Shown: positions 9,792 through 18,959 of the stretch, in pieces
Position numbering within the stretch: the first letter of the stretch is position 1
Layout of the letters: each line of letters begins with the position of its first letter
The notes under the pieces: generated by a model
What the model saw: the letters and a program-made list of their open reading frames with translations, nothing else
The model's database searches: none
Told to the model about the DNA's origin: nothing
Program-made: the position numbers and the translations under genes
Source: CALINF01 sp039980455
GTDB lineage: Bacteria; Pseudomonadota; Gammaproteobacteria; Pseudomonadales; Halieaceae
DNA: 64,000 nt
Assembly: GCA_039980455.1 (NCBI GenBank)
Contig: JBDXCG010000003.1
Span: 2,024,236 to 2,088,235, forward strand
Direction: 5' to 3'

Positions 9792-9839
9792 CTGTTACTC
9801 CCTCAATTACGGACGGCTTCTATCTCTGGCATCCATGTA

Positions 9840-11105
9840 TCAGCCAACGCCTTTCGGCTTTTGTTGATTCATATAGCCAAACATGTAGCCCGCCACACGG
9901 CGCATTTGTATTTCATCTGCGCCCTCGGTGATGCGGTAGCGCCGGTGATGGCGATAGATATGTTCAAACGGCTTGTAGCGTGAATAGCCCACTCCACCGT
10001 GCACCTGCATCGCTGTGTCAGCCGCTTCACAACATAATCTATTAGCCTGATAGTTACAGATTGATACTTTATCCGACACCGAGAACGCGCCGTCCTTGTC
10101 CATCAGCCACGCCGTTTTATGAATGAGCGCGCGCAGCATCTCGCAGCGGGCTTGCAGGTCTACCAGCGGGAACTGGATAGCCTGGTTGGCCGAGAGTGGT
10201 TTGCCGAACGGCTTGCGCTCTGTTGCATACTTAACCGACTCATTCACGCAATACTGCGCGGCACCAAGGCTGGATGCTGCCTGTCGAATTCGGTTCTCAT
10301 TAAAGAAGTGCTGCACAACTTGCAGCCCCCGTCCCTCACCGCCAAAAATACTGCTATCGGGTACGCGTACGTCCTTGAACGTAACATGCGCGTGGTCAGT
10401 CGGCATATTGAACGTCCACAGATACTCTTCCACGTTAACACCCGGTGCATCCATGGGCACCATGAAGGCTGTAATACCCCTACCATCACCAGCCTCGCCC
10501 GAGGTACGCGCCATCACCATGTCGTCACTGGCTTTGTGCACACCAGTATTCCAGGTCTTCTCACCATTGATAATCCAGTGATCACCGTCTCGTACAGCAG
10601 ATGTTTCCATGTGGGTAGCATCGGAGCCATGAGCGGGTTCGGTAATGCCAAACGCAAAACCCCGGGTGGCGTTCTTCAAATGTTCAAGCCACTCATCCTG
10701 CTGCTCGGGCGTTCCGTACTCAAGCATCAGTAGCAGACCAATGTTATTACCCACCACCGAGTGTTCGTTCTGCAGGTCGTTGTGCAGTCCCAAACCTTGC
10801 ACAGCAAGGTGCTCACGAATGATGGCCATACCAAGGTTGGAACCACCCCGCCCGCCATGCTCCGGCGGGAATGGGTAGCTGAAAATCCCCGCTTTGATTG
10901 CCAGCTGTTTGGCTTTGTGCAACAACTGCTCCCACTCTTCATTCGGCAAGCCGTCGCGCTCCCAGTCTGTGCGGGCATCTTCACGGCGATGATCAAAGAA
11001 GCGAATGTTATCGTCCTGCTGCTCCAGAGGTTTAATCTCATCTTTTACAAACTGATCCACTTCCTCAAGAAAGGCAGCAATATCTGCGGGCACATCAAAA
11101 TTCAT
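9840..11105 (-). CDS. Acyl-CoA dehydrogenase, ACAD10/11-like
   Basis: 421 residues with the full acyl-CoA dehydrogenase layout: helical N-terminal domain, middle beta domain (GFAFGITEPAHGSDATHMET; WIINGEKTWNTG) and C-terminal helical domain. YRITEGADEIQMRR near the end places a Glu where medium-chain enzymes have their catalytic base (EGT motif). It is an FAD enzyme oxidising acyl-CoA to 2-enoyl-CoA. It lies directly upstream of the APH-type kinase, an unfused version of the kinase-plus-dehydrogenase arrangement of ACAD10/11. The start ATG follows AGAGAG at good spacing. The pairing suggests 4-hydroxyacyl-CoA turnover rather than ordinary beta-oxidation, which is inference. Confidence 0.9.
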   Translation of the reverse strand: MNFDVPADIAAFLEEVDQFVKDEIKPLEQQDDNIRFFDHRREDARTDWERDGLPNEEWEQLLHKAKQLAIKAGIFSYPFPPEHGGRGGSNLGMAIIREHLAVQGLGLHNDLQNEHSVVGNNIGLLLMLEYGTPEQQDEWLEHLKNATRGFAFGITEPAHGSDATHMETSAVRDGDHWIINGEKTWNTGVHKASDDMVMARTSGEAGDGRGITAFMVPMDAPGVNVEEYLWTFNMPTDHAHVTFKDVRVPDSSIFGGEGRGLQVVQHFFNENRIRQAASSLGAAQYCVNESVKYATERKPFGKPLSANQAIQFPLVDLQARCEMLRALIHKTAWLMDKDGAFSVSDKVSICNYQANRLCCEAADTAMQVHGGVGYSRYKPFEHIYRHHRRYRITEGADEIQMRRVAGYMFGYMNQQKPKGVG

Positions 11106-11330
11106 AGTTTTCTCTCTTCGGGTTCTTATGCAATAGGTTCAAAATTTAACTGATCATGCAGGTACTGATAATAGACCATGCCAACGAGCATTGGCGACGC
11201 ATTCCAGACAGCACTAGCCGCCGTGATGCACACGCTACTTTCCATTCGCTCGCGTGAGTTGTAGCATCCCTCTTCATTGTGGCACTCACAAGGCAGTGCC
11301 GCGCTTTCTCATCACACAAAGGAAACCCTT

Positions 11331-12410
11331 ATGAGCGACCTGTTCACACCCTTGAGCTTCAATCATGGCCCCAGCATGAAGAACAGGTTCATGCTGGCAC
11401 CATTGACCAATTGCCAAAGCGGTGTCGACGGCGTGTTGTCTGATGATGAGTTTCACTGGCTGACGTTGCGGGCCCAAGGCGGTTTTGGACTCACCATGAC
11501 CTGCGCCGCTCACGTGCAACGCATCGGCCAGGGGTTTCCAGGTCAGTTGGGCATCTGGAGCGACGAGCATCTGCCCGGCTTGACCCGTCTTGCGAAAGAG
11601 ATCAAAGCACACGACAGCGTGGCTATCTGCCAACTGCATCATGCAGGCATGCGCTCGCCCGAGGAGCTGATCGGCGAAGCGCCAGTGTGCCCATCGGCGA
11701 ACGAACGCGCGGGCGCCCGTGAACTGAGTCTGGAAGAAACCGAGCAATTGATAGAAGACTTTATCGTTGGCGCGGTCCGCGCCGAGCAAGCAGGCTTTGA
11801 TGGGGTGGAGCTTCACGGCGCACACGGCTACATCTTGTGCCAATACTTTAGCGCATCTATTAATCACAGAACTGATCGCTTTGGGGGCAGCGTAGAGAAC
11901 CGCTTTCGCATACTGTTTGACATCATTGACGGGGTACGTGCGCGCTGCGGCAGCGACTTCATGGTCGGTGTGCGTTTATCGCCTGAACGATTTGGCATGC
12001 AATTGGCAGAGGTATTAGACATTGCGCAGCAGTGTCTGTTGGACGAGCGTTTGGATTTTCTGGATATGTCACTCTGGGACGTATTCAAAGAGCCTGAGGA
12101 TTCCGGGTATGCTGGCAAAACCCTGCTCCAGCATTTTGCCGCACTGGAGCGAGGTTCTGTGCGCCTGGGGGTTGCCGGTAACATCCGCACGCCGGAACAC
12201 GCTGAGAAGGCTCTCGCCGAAAATATTGACTGGATCATGCTGGGCCGCGCTGCCATCCTCAATCACGATTTCCCCGCTCAATACCAACAGGATTCGGCGT
12301 TTGTTCCAGCGGCCATTCCCGTAACCCGAGCACATTTGCGCAACGAGGGTTTGAGCGAGGGATTCATCGATTACTTCGGCGGAAACTGGCCGGAAAATCT
12401 GGCCGACTAA
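11331..12410 (+). CDS. NADH:flavin oxidoreductase, Old Yellow Enzyme family
   Basis: 359 residues forming a single FMN-binding TIM barrel. Visible motifs are MKNRFMLAPLTN at 16-27, CQLHHAGMRS, the signature HGAHGYILCQYFSASINHR with TDRFGGSVENR, and GVRLSPERFG. This family reduces activated C=C bonds of enones or enoyl compounds with NAD(P)H. No C-terminal FAD/FeS domain is present, unlike FadH elsewhere in the window. An upstream in-frame ATG at 11277 is rejected because ATG 11331 follows AAAGGAAACCCTT. It is divergent from the ACAD gene at 9840-11105. The substrate is unknown. Confidence 0.9.
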   Translation: MSDLFTPLSFNHGPSMKNRFMLAPLTNCQSGVDGVLSDDEFHWLTLRAQGGFGLTMTCAAHVQRIGQGFPGQLGIWSDEHLPGLTRLAKEIKAHDSVAICQLHHAGMRSPEELIGEAPVCPSANERAGARELSLEETEQLIEDFIVGAVRAEQAGFDGVELHGAHGYILCQYFSASINHRTDRFGGSVENRFRILFDIIDGVRARCGSDFMVGVRLSPERFGMQLAEVLDIAQQCLLDERLDFLDMSLWDVFKEPEDSGYAGKTLLQHFAALERGSVRLGVAGNIRTPEHAEKALAENIDWIMLGRAAILNHDFPAQYQQDSAFVPAAIPVTRAHLRNEGLSEGFIDYFGGNWPENLAD

Positions 12411-12623
12411 ACCGCCTGAATCGACCTACAGTGTCTGCAATGGCTCACCGCTTCACAATGGCGCGCCGCAACGCAATTATAGACATCAGATGACAGCAGA
12501 ACCTGTCTGCCCGAAACCCACCTCACTCGGTAAGCTACACCGCAGCTTGCAGCTTACCCAGCGGGCTTTCATCATCACGAGACTATGGCATAGTCTGACT
12601 CTACGACGCCTTAAGGTCATCCT

Positions 12624-13505
12624 ATGTTGAGAGCTCTGTGGGTTTTTGCTGGCATTGCAGCCGTGCTATCTATCTATCTGGCACTGCAAGAGCCTCTCAA
12701 CAGTGGACCCTGGCAGCCTGGGCAAACCAGAACGCCAGTAGCCGAGATCTCTGGTCGCACGCTGTCGATAACCGACGTCAGAGACTTCACTTACGCCCGC
12801 GATAGTACCGAAGTCGTCGATAGGCGCTACGTGGATAAAACCTACAACCTGGATCAGCTGGACCGGGTGTGGTTTGGCCTGTCCCACTTTGGGCCGTATG
12901 GGATGGCACATTCCTTTCTCAGTTTTGAATTCACCAGTGGCGACAATCTAGTGCTTTCTCTGGAAGCCAGACTGCGCCCCGACCAGAGTTACAGCCCAAC
13001 GCTAGGGTTAATGCGGCAGTATACGAAGATCTATGTCATGGCCACTGAGCGTGACGTGATTGGTTTGAGAACCCAACATCGCGGCGAACGCGTGTTGCTG
13101 TACCCTATTGTTAACTATGGCAACACCAGTCCGGAGGCCTTTTTACGCACGTTTCTTACCGACCTGAATGCATTGGCAACCACACCCGCGTTCTACAACA
13201 CACTGCTGGACAACTGCCTGACCAACCTGTTGAAAAACACCGCAAGCAGTGACGAGATCGGGTTCGCCGATCTGCGTGTGTTGCTGCCGGGGCGGTCAGA
13301 TAGATTGACCTATATTTTCGGTGCAACTCCCGACAGCATGCCATTTGAGACTGCGCGGGCTATGGCCACGATCAAGCCAGAGTCTACCAGTACCAACGAC
13401 AGCGAATTTTCTACCAAAATCCGCTGCGGCTGGGCGCCATTGTTTCCGGAATTGGCTGAGGTTTGTGCAGCTATATCGCCACTAGCTAACGAAGCCACAC
13501 CCTAG
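12624..13505 (+). CDS. DUF4105 domain membrane-anchored protein
   Basis: 293 residues beginning with one hydrophobic segment (residues 4-20) that is either an uncleaved anchor or signal peptide. The body carries DUF4105 features: ISGRTLSITDVRDFTY, a WFGLSHFGPYGMAHSFLSFEF stretch with conserved His, and FYNTLLDNCLTNLLKNT, where a Cys-containing NC motif is typical. The conserved His and Cys suggest a cysteine-hydrolase-like fold facing the periplasm, but no activity is established for the family. It stands alone between the oxidoreductase and a convergent SDR gene. ATG 12624 is the natural start, with AAGG upstream. Confidence 0.75.
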   Translation: MLRALWVFAGIAAVLSIYLALQEPLNSGPWQPGQTRTPVAEISGRTLSITDVRDFTYARDSTEVVDRRYVDKTYNLDQLDRVWFGLSHFGPYGMAHSFLSFEFTSGDNLVLSLEARLRPDQSYSPTLGLMRQYTKIYVMATERDVIGLRTQHRGERVLLYPIVNYGNTSPEAFLRTFLTDLNALATTPAFYNTLLDNCLTNLLKNTASSDEIGFADLRVLLPGRSDRLTYIFGATPDSMPFETARAMATIKPESTSTNDSEFSTKIRCGWAPLFPELAEVCAAISPLANEATP

Positions 13506-13558
13506 AACGTGGCCCTCTATGGGCTTTCCATTAGGCGGTCACCTCACGGTAGGTGCAA

Positions 13559-14323
13559 TCAGGCGGTGAATCCACCATCTACCATATACACGCCGCCATT
13601 CAGAAACCGGCTCTCCTCGCTGGCCAAAAACAACATCAAGTTGGCGACATCTGACGGCACACCGTAGCGACCCATCGGAATACCGGCGATCAAGGATTCG
13701 CGCATCACTTCTGGTGACTCCGGCATCGTACCCTGCTCTAGCGATTCGATCATGCGGCCTTCTATCGGTGCGGGATTCACAGTGTTTACCCTGATATTAA
13801 CGGGACCGCCTTCCTTACACATTGATCGCATCAGGCCGATAACAGCGTGCTTGCTGGTGTTGTAGGCAGACATACCAGGGGCACCTGACACACCCGCAAC
13901 AGATGAGGTAATAATGATGCTGCCACCGCCCGAAGAAGCCATAGCGGGGAACACATGCTTAGCGCCCAGAAATGGGCCAATGACATTGATGTCCATAAGA
14001 CGCCGGAATGCATCGGTAGGATATTCCGCTACCGGAGCCACTACGCCTTCGACACCCGCGTTTGCCAACAACACATCGATACGTCCAAACACTTCCAATG
14101 CCTTGCTCACGTACGCTTTGGTATCTTCCTCGGAAGTGACATCAGCCACACAATAGTCAACCCGATCACTTCCCAGTGCCCGCACGGCTTCCTGAAGATC
14201 TGACTCGTTAAGATCGACCAACAGCACTTGCGCGCCGCCGGCCAGAAACTGTGTTGCGATCTCGCGTGCTATCTCGCCTGCCCCACCAGTGAGGATGACT
14301 GACTTACCACTAACTGTTGCCAT
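13559..14323 (-). CDS. SDR family oxidoreductase
   Basis: 254 residues. The Rossmann motif is TGGAGEIA at 12-19, a slight variant of TGxxxGIG. NAG follows at 88-90, with catalytic Ser140/141, Tyr154 and Lys158 (SAYNTSKHA), and the protein ends in VDGGFTA. It is a classical NAD(P)-dependent dehydrogenase or reductase. Asp37 (VDLNE) at the end of the second strand suggests NAD rather than NADP. The start has a clear GGGAAG ribosome site four bases upstream. It is divergent from yghU. The substrate is unknown; neighbours are lipid and electrophile metabolism genes. Confidence 0.88.
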   Translation of the reverse strand: MATVSGKSVILTGGAGEIAREIATQFLAGGAQVLLVDLNESDLQEAVRALGSDRVDYCVADVTSEEDTKAYVSKALEVFGRIDVLLANAGVEGVVAPVAEYPTDAFRRLMDINVIGPFLGAKHVFPAMASSGGGSIIITSSVAGVSGAPGMSAYNTSKHAVIGLMRSMCKEGGPVNIRVNTVNPAPIEGRMIESLEQGTMPESPEVMRESLIAGIPMGRYGVPSDVANLMLFLASEESRFLNGGVYMVDGGFTA

Positions 14324-14495
14324 GTTTCTTCCCGTCGTTACTGACTATTAGAGATTGATGATTGTCACATAAGCCTGCGATTTGACGCAGGATTGAGTCA
14401 CAAGACTTTGAGAATAGATCAATTCGCAGTTTGTGCTAGTCTCTTGCTTCGATAACAGCAAATCCAAAACAAAGTGCTCGTACAGGAGTTACATC

Positions 14496-15383
14496 ATGAG
14501 TGAAGAATCCGGCTACACACCCCCCAAGATATGGACGTGGGACTCGCAGAGTGGCGGCAAATTTACCAACATCAACAGGCCTATCGCAGGCCCAACCCAC
14601 GAGCACCCACTGCCCGTGGGCGACCATCCACTGCAACTACACTCACTGGCGACACCCAATGGCGTAAAGGTCACCATCCTTTTGGAAGAGTTGCTGGCAT
14701 TGGGTTGTAGCGGCGCAGAGTACGACGCATTCATCGCCAACATAAGCGAAGGCCATCAGTTTGGTAGCGGCTTTGTAGACGCCAACCCCAACTCAAAAAT
14801 TCCCGCGCTGGTAGATCACAGTACGGACCCGGTCACGCGAGTATTCGAATCCGGCTCGATACTGCTCTACCTTGCCGAAAAGTTCGATGCCTTTATCCCC
14901 AAAGATCACAAAGGGCGTACCGAGTGCATGAACTGGCTATTCTGGCAAATGGGTAGCGCACCCTATCTGGGCGGCGGTTTTGGTCACTTCTACGCCTATG
15001 CGCCTTTCAAGATCGAATACGCCATTGATCGTTTTGCAATGGAAGTAAAACGCCAACTGGACGTTCTCGACCGTCACCTCGCCGACAATACCTACATGGC
15101 AGGCGAAGAATACTCCATCGCCGATATGGCAATATGGCCATGGTACGGCGCGCTTGTGACCAACAAAGTGTATGAAGCAGCGGAGTTCTTACAGACTCAC
15201 ACTTATGAACATGTGAATCGATGGGAACAACTCATCGCAGAGCGCGACGCGGTTAAGCGAGGTCGCATGGTCAATCGCGCCTGGGGTGATCCCGCTGGGC
15301 AATTGCTCGAACGACATGATGCATCCGACTTTGAGCTGCGCACGCAGGACAAAATTGCAACCGCAGAGGAAGACCTGGCCTAA
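14496..15383 (+). CDS. yghU: Nu-class glutathione transferase / disulfide-bond oxidoreductase YghU
   Basis: 295 residues, matching E. coli YghU (288) along the whole length: the N-terminal IWTWDSQSGGKFTNINRPIA, PVGDHPLQLHSLATPNG, NPNSKIPAL, FESGSILLYLAEKF, FGHFYAYAPFKIEYAIDRF and the end ERHDASDFE. These nu-class enzymes bind two glutathiones and show disulfide reductase and peroxidase activity in the cytoplasm. An upstream in-frame ATG at 14433 is rejected because ATG 14496 is preceded by AGGAG at eight bases. A strong terminator lies downstream, convergent with the ACAD cluster. Confidence 0.95.
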   Translation: MSEESGYTPPKIWTWDSQSGGKFTNINRPIAGPTHEHPLPVGDHPLQLHSLATPNGVKVTILLEELLALGCSGAEYDAFIANISEGHQFGSGFVDANPNSKIPALVDHSTDPVTRVFESGSILLYLAEKFDAFIPKDHKGRTECMNWLFWQMGSAPYLGGGFGHFYAYAPFKIEYAIDRFAMEVKRQLDVLDRHLADNTYMAGEEYSIADMAIWPWYGALVTNKVYEAAEFLQTHTYEHVNRWEQLIAERDAVKRGRMVNRAWGDPAGQLLERHDASDFELRTQDKIATAEEDLA

Positions 15384-15429
15384 GCCTGCTCTCAACTTTA
15401 CCCGCTGTTCACTTCTGGCAGCGACAACG

Positions 15430-15459
15430 AAAAAGCCCCTGCATAACAGGGGCTTTTTT
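15430..15459. terminator. Bidirectional rho-independent terminator between yghU and the ACAD cluster
   Basis: AAAAAGCCCCTG, a short loop and CAGGGGCTTTTTT form a GC-rich stem with an A-run on one side and a T-run on the other. The position between convergent genes suits termination in both directions. Confidence 0.9.
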
Positions 15460-15478
15460 GATTCAGGCTATCGTCGAG

Positions 15479-16708
15479 CTATTTCGAGCCCTGTGGTACC
15501 TCGCTAAACGGTACACCCTTATCTACCCGCACATCCTGGGGTAAGCCCAGTACGCGCTCAGCGATAATATTTCGCAGGATCTCATCTGTACCACCGGCGA
15601 TACGCATGCCCGGCGCGCCCATAAAGGTGCCCTGAAACAAACTGCTTCTCAATGGGTCTGAGTTATCGGGGTCGAGCATTATTCCACCCATGTCCATCAG
15701 ATCCATACCGAAAGAGCTCAAGCCCTGCATCTTACGGGCACTGACAATTTTGGTAATCGAGTTTTCTGGCCCGGGCGTGTCACCACGCGACAGTGCGCTC
15801 ATCACCCGATACTTGGTATTTTTCAAACCGCTCAGTTCGCAATACCAGTTCGCGATCTTGGATCGGACCGCAGCATTATCCAGTGCCGGCTCGCCATTCA
15901 GATCTACTTTAGATGCCAACTCCAGGATATGCGGTACGTCACTTCCACCGGCATCACCCACGGCCAATCGCTCATTCATCAAAGTAGTCAACGACACTCG
16001 CCAACCATCGCCGACTGCACCAAGACGCTGGCTGTCAGGAATCCGCACGTCCGTAAAGTACACCTCGTTAAAGTTTGAATCTCCGGAGATCTGCTTAATA
16101 GGGCGAATCTCCACACCCGGCGACTTCATGTCGAGGAAGAAAAAAGTCAGACCCTTGTGCTTGGGTACGCTTGGATCGCTACGCGTTACCAGTATTCCCC
16201 AGTCACAAAAGTGCGCGCCCGATGTCCAGATTTTCTGGCCGTTAATCACCCAGTCATCGCCGTCGCGTTCACAGCGAGTACGCAGATTGGCAAGATCGGA
16301 ACCTGCTCCAGGCTCACTAAACAGCTGACACCAGATATCTTCTCCCGCCACCATGCGCGGCAAACGCTTCTGCTTTTCTTCATCGCTTGCATAGGCAATC
16401 ATTGTCGGTCCACACATACCAAGACCAATCGCATACGGCCCAACGGGCACATCATAACGGCCCTCTTCCTGACCCCAGATAATCTGCTCCATGGGTGTTG
16501 CGCCACGACCGCCGTACTCGGGTGGATAGTTGAGGCACGCCCAGCCGTTTTCAGATTTCAGCTTCTGCCAGACCCGGGCACGCTCGATGTATTGTTCTTC
16601 GGATTCCTCGCGTGGCTTTGCGTCTGCCTTGAGTGTTGCGTTTGCACTCAGGAATGCTCTTGCTTCTTCACGAAATGCTGCTTCTTGCGGAGTATCATCA
16701 AAGTTCAT
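15479..16708 (-). CDS. Acyl-CoA dehydrogenase, presumed catalytic subunit of a heteromeric pair
   Basis: 409 residues with LFSEPGAGSDLANLRT and WVINGQKIWTSGAH (flavin/substrate region) and the C-terminal IAGGTDEILRNIIAERVLG. Gly replaces the Glu of the EGT motif, so if active it must use a catalytic Glu elsewhere, as some ACAD classes do. Its AGGAGG ribosome site lies inside the last codons of the ACAD gene directly upstream, so the two are translationally linked. Such large/small neighbours form alpha2-beta2 enzymes in steroid side-chain degraders (FadE26-27 and FadE28-29 types). The acyl-CoA substrate is not readable. Last gene of the four-ACAD run. Confidence 0.9.
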   Translation of the reverse strand: MNFDDTPQEAAFREEARAFLSANATLKADAKPREESEEQYIERARVWQKLKSENGWACLNYPPEYGGRGATPMEQIIWGQEEGRYDVPVGPYAIGLGMCGPTMIAYASDEEKQKRLPRMVAGEDIWCQLFSEPGAGSDLANLRTRCERDGDDWVINGQKIWTSGAHFCDWGILVTRSDPSVPKHKGLTFFFLDMKSPGVEIRPIKQISGDSNFNEVYFTDVRIPDSQRLGAVGDGWRVSLTTLMNERLAVGDAGGSDVPHILELASKVDLNGEPALDNAAVRSKIANWYCELSGLKNTKYRVMSALSRGDTPGPENSITKIVSARKMQGLSSFGMDLMDMGGIMLDPDNSDPLRSSLFQGTFMGAPGMRIAGGTDEILRNIIAERVLGLPQDVRVDKGVPFSEVPQGSK

Positions 16709-16710
16709 GG

Positions 16711-17844
16711 CTACGCCTCCTGTACTGAATTAAGGTCTGATTGGGATTGCAATGCATCCACCAACTTGTCTTCCCAGGCGGTCTGATTACCCAGGTTCAC
16801 CGACATGGCCTTGGCCCGGCGATAGTACATATGGCAATTGAATTCCCAGGTAAAGCCCATGCCGCCATGGGCCTGTATGTTTTCGGCTGCGCACTCATTG
16901 AACGCGTTGGTGGCACTCACGCGCGCGGTTGCTGCCGCCAACGGCAGCTCATCTGCATTGGTAGACAGCGCCCATGCGCCGTAATAGCAATTACTACGCG
17001 CCATAGTGGCTGCCACGTACATATCAGCCAACTTATGCTTTATTGCCTGGAAGGAGGCAATCGAGCGACCAAAGGCATAGCGTCCAAGCGCATACTCGCG
17101 AGCCATCTCCAGCGCAGCTTCTGCACCACCTGATTGTTCAAACGCAAAAAGAATCGCGGCTCTATCCATGAGCACCTGCAGTGCATCCCACCCTGCCGGA
17201 TCGTCGCCAAGTTGTTCGGCCTTGGCTCCACTGAATGTCAGAACAGCCTGTGAGCGCGTGGGATCTAATGACCCAACTTTGCTGCGCTCTACACCGTCTC
17301 CTACCAAATCCACAACTGTCAGGACCACGCCGTTATCGCCACGGGCGACAACAACCGCAAAGTCGGCCACATCGCCATCAGGAACCGGCAATTTTTCGCC
17401 CGTCAAAGCGCCACCAGCGAATTGGGTGGCGATATTTTTGGCAGTAGCGGCATGACGCCCTTCAGCGATCGCCACTGTACCAATGATTTCTCCCGCGGCC
17501 AGACGAGGCAGATAGTGCTGCTTCTGCGCCTCCGAGCCAAACTGCAGGAGCGCTTCAGTCGCCAGGTAGACACTAGACGCAAAGGGTGTAGGTGCCAGCG
17601 AACGACCCAGCTCTTCGGCAATCACGCACAGTTCCAGATAACCCATACCAAGCCCGTCGTACTGCTCGGGAATACTCACACCTGTCCAGCCAAGCTCTAC
17701 CATGTTCTGCCATACGGCCTGATCATAGGAGACTTCGTCGTCGTCCAGTACTTTGCGTACGGTGTCCAGCGGGCACTGCTCACGCAGGAACCGTTGAGCT
17801 TGCTCTCTCAACAGATTCTGTTCTTCGGAAAATTCAAAATTCAT
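16711..17844 (-). CDS. Acyl-CoA dehydrogenase, probable non-catalytic partner subunit
   Basis: 377 residues of ACAD fold: EEQNLLREQAQRFLREQ, SIPEQYDGLGMGYLELCVIAEELG and FGRSIASFQAIKHKLADMY. The C-terminus reads IQAHGGMGFTWEFNCHMYYRR and has no EGT/GGT-EI segment, as in the beta partner of heteromeric ACADs. The middle domain is also reduced (TVAIAEG instead of the usual TEPGAGSD). The stop codon lies two bases before the start of the 409-residue ACAD, whose ribosome site is embedded here. AGAGGA lies upstream of its own start at rather long spacing. Role as partner is inferred from missing motifs and gene order. Confidence 0.87.
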   Translation of the reverse strand: MNFEFSEEQNLLREQAQRFLREQCPLDTVRKVLDDDEVSYDQAVWQNMVELGWTGVSIPEQYDGLGMGYLELCVIAEELGRSLAPTPFASSVYLATEALLQFGSEAQKQHYLPRLAAGEIIGTVAIAEGRHAATAKNIATQFAGGALTGEKLPVPDGDVADFAVVVARGDNGVVLTVVDLVGDGVERSKVGSLDPTRSQAVLTFSGAKAEQLGDDPAGWDALQVLMDRAAILFAFEQSGGAEAALEMAREYALGRYAFGRSIASFQAIKHKLADMYVAATMARSNCYYGAWALSTNADELPLAAATARVSATNAFNECAAENIQAHGGMGFTWEFNCHMYYRRAKAMSVNLGNQTAWEDKLVDALQSQSDLNSVQEA

Positions 17845-17960
17845 CGCGTCTGTCGTCCTCTCGTTACGTCATTATTTTGTGTGGCCGTAGTGTCACTATC
17901 CTTGCACAGGAGGTCAACTATAGCCGGATGCCTCGATTCAAAACACCTGGACTGGTCTGG

Positions 17961-18959
17961 CTACTTCACCGTCGCCAGAAACGGCCATACCTGATCTGCT
18001 CCACGCGCACAGAGTCTGGAACCCAGTGCCTGCTGCCAGTAGCGCTCATTGCCAAAATCTTCGCGCCAAACCCACAGCCTGCGAGTGTAGTGGTGCAAGA
18101 CATGCTCATGCGTGAATCCCATAGCACCAAACAGCTGGTGTACCGTATCAGTGACGATGCCAGTGGCCTCGCCAATGCGAGCCTTTGCTATGGCTATCTC
18201 ATCCCGTTGCCGATCAGTATTGAGAAAGGCCAACGCACCATCGTGCGCCTTGCCGGCGACAGCCACCTCGGCCGCGACACCAGCTACCGCATGTTGAATC
18301 ACCTGGAATCGAGCCAACGGGCGACCGAACTGCTCGCGCATTGTCACCTGCTCCACCACCAGCTCCAACAGACGCTGCATAGCGCCCACCGCCATAGCGC
18401 ATCGAGATAGCGCTAACAGTTCATAGGGTTGCTCACTGCAATCAACAGCAACCAGCTCGCTATCGTGCAGTGCGTCATACGGTTCACCCGCGCTATTCTT
18501 GAGCGAGGTCCACGTGCCCGTCTCTGCCTTAAACAATACACCGTCTTGCGTAGCAGCCAGACAAACCTGCGCCTGTTGCCCCCAGGGCACATCAACCACT
18601 GCGGACTCGCGTATCTGCCCCATAGAGGTAAGTAAGGCGTCATCCGCTTCAGCGTCCAGCCAGCGATTGGCCAGCATCCATTCGGCCAGCGGAATGGGTA
18701 GCGCGTGGTATCCAGCCACTTTCAGTAGCGCAAAGGCATCCGCCAATGCGAATCCGCTTTCGCGCTCGGCCAAGCGATGGAACCCATACTCGGCCAACTT
18801 GGAAGCCAGATCGGCGGCAAATTCGCCTCGCTCTGCTGAATCCAATAACGCTTTATCGCAGTGATCACCGAACAGACGATGCGCTGACTCCAGCAGCAGA
18901 CGCTGTGACTGCGCACTGTCATCGAGCGAAGAGGACTCGGAATTTACATTGTCATTCAT
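17961..18959 (-). CDS. Short acyl-CoA dehydrogenase-like protein, probable partner subunit
   Basis: 332 residues, shorter than a normal ACAD (370-400). Recognisable parts are LLLESAHRLFGDHCDKALLD, FGRPLARFQVIQHAVAGVAAE and the C-terminal AMGFTHEHVLHHYTRRLWVWR. The flavin-contacting middle-domain motif and the C-terminal catalytic segment are weak or absent, matching a beta-type subunit. Its ATG overlaps the TGA of the preceding ACAD gene by one base (TGATG), so translation is coupled and the two products probably assemble together. Function as a heteromer is inferred. Confidence 0.83.
   Translation of the reverse strand: MNDNVNSESSSLDDSAQSQRLLLESAHRLFGDHCDKALLDSAERGEFAADLASKLAEYGFHRLAERESGFALADAFALLKVAGYHALPIPLAEWMLANRWLDAEADDALLTSMGQIRESAVVDVPWGQQAQVCLAATQDGVLFKAETGTWTSLKNSAGEPYDALHDSELVAVDCSEQPYELLALSRCAMAVGAMQRLLELVVEQVTMREQFGRPLARFQVIQHAVAGVAAEVAVAGKAHDGALAFLNTDRQRDEIAIAKARIGEATGIVTDTVHQLFGAMGFTHEHVLHHYTRRLWVWREDFGNERYWQQALGSRLCARGADQVWPFLATVK

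Noticed and set aside
10119..10733. 204-codon plus-strand ORF opposite the ACAD gene
   Set aside because: Antisense shadow of a well-supported ACAD; no family features and no ribosome site.
12530..12557. GTAAGCT/AGCTTAC inverted repeat in the gap before the DUF4105 gene
   Set aside because: Seven-base stem with a 14-base loop and no T-run; does not qualify as a terminator.
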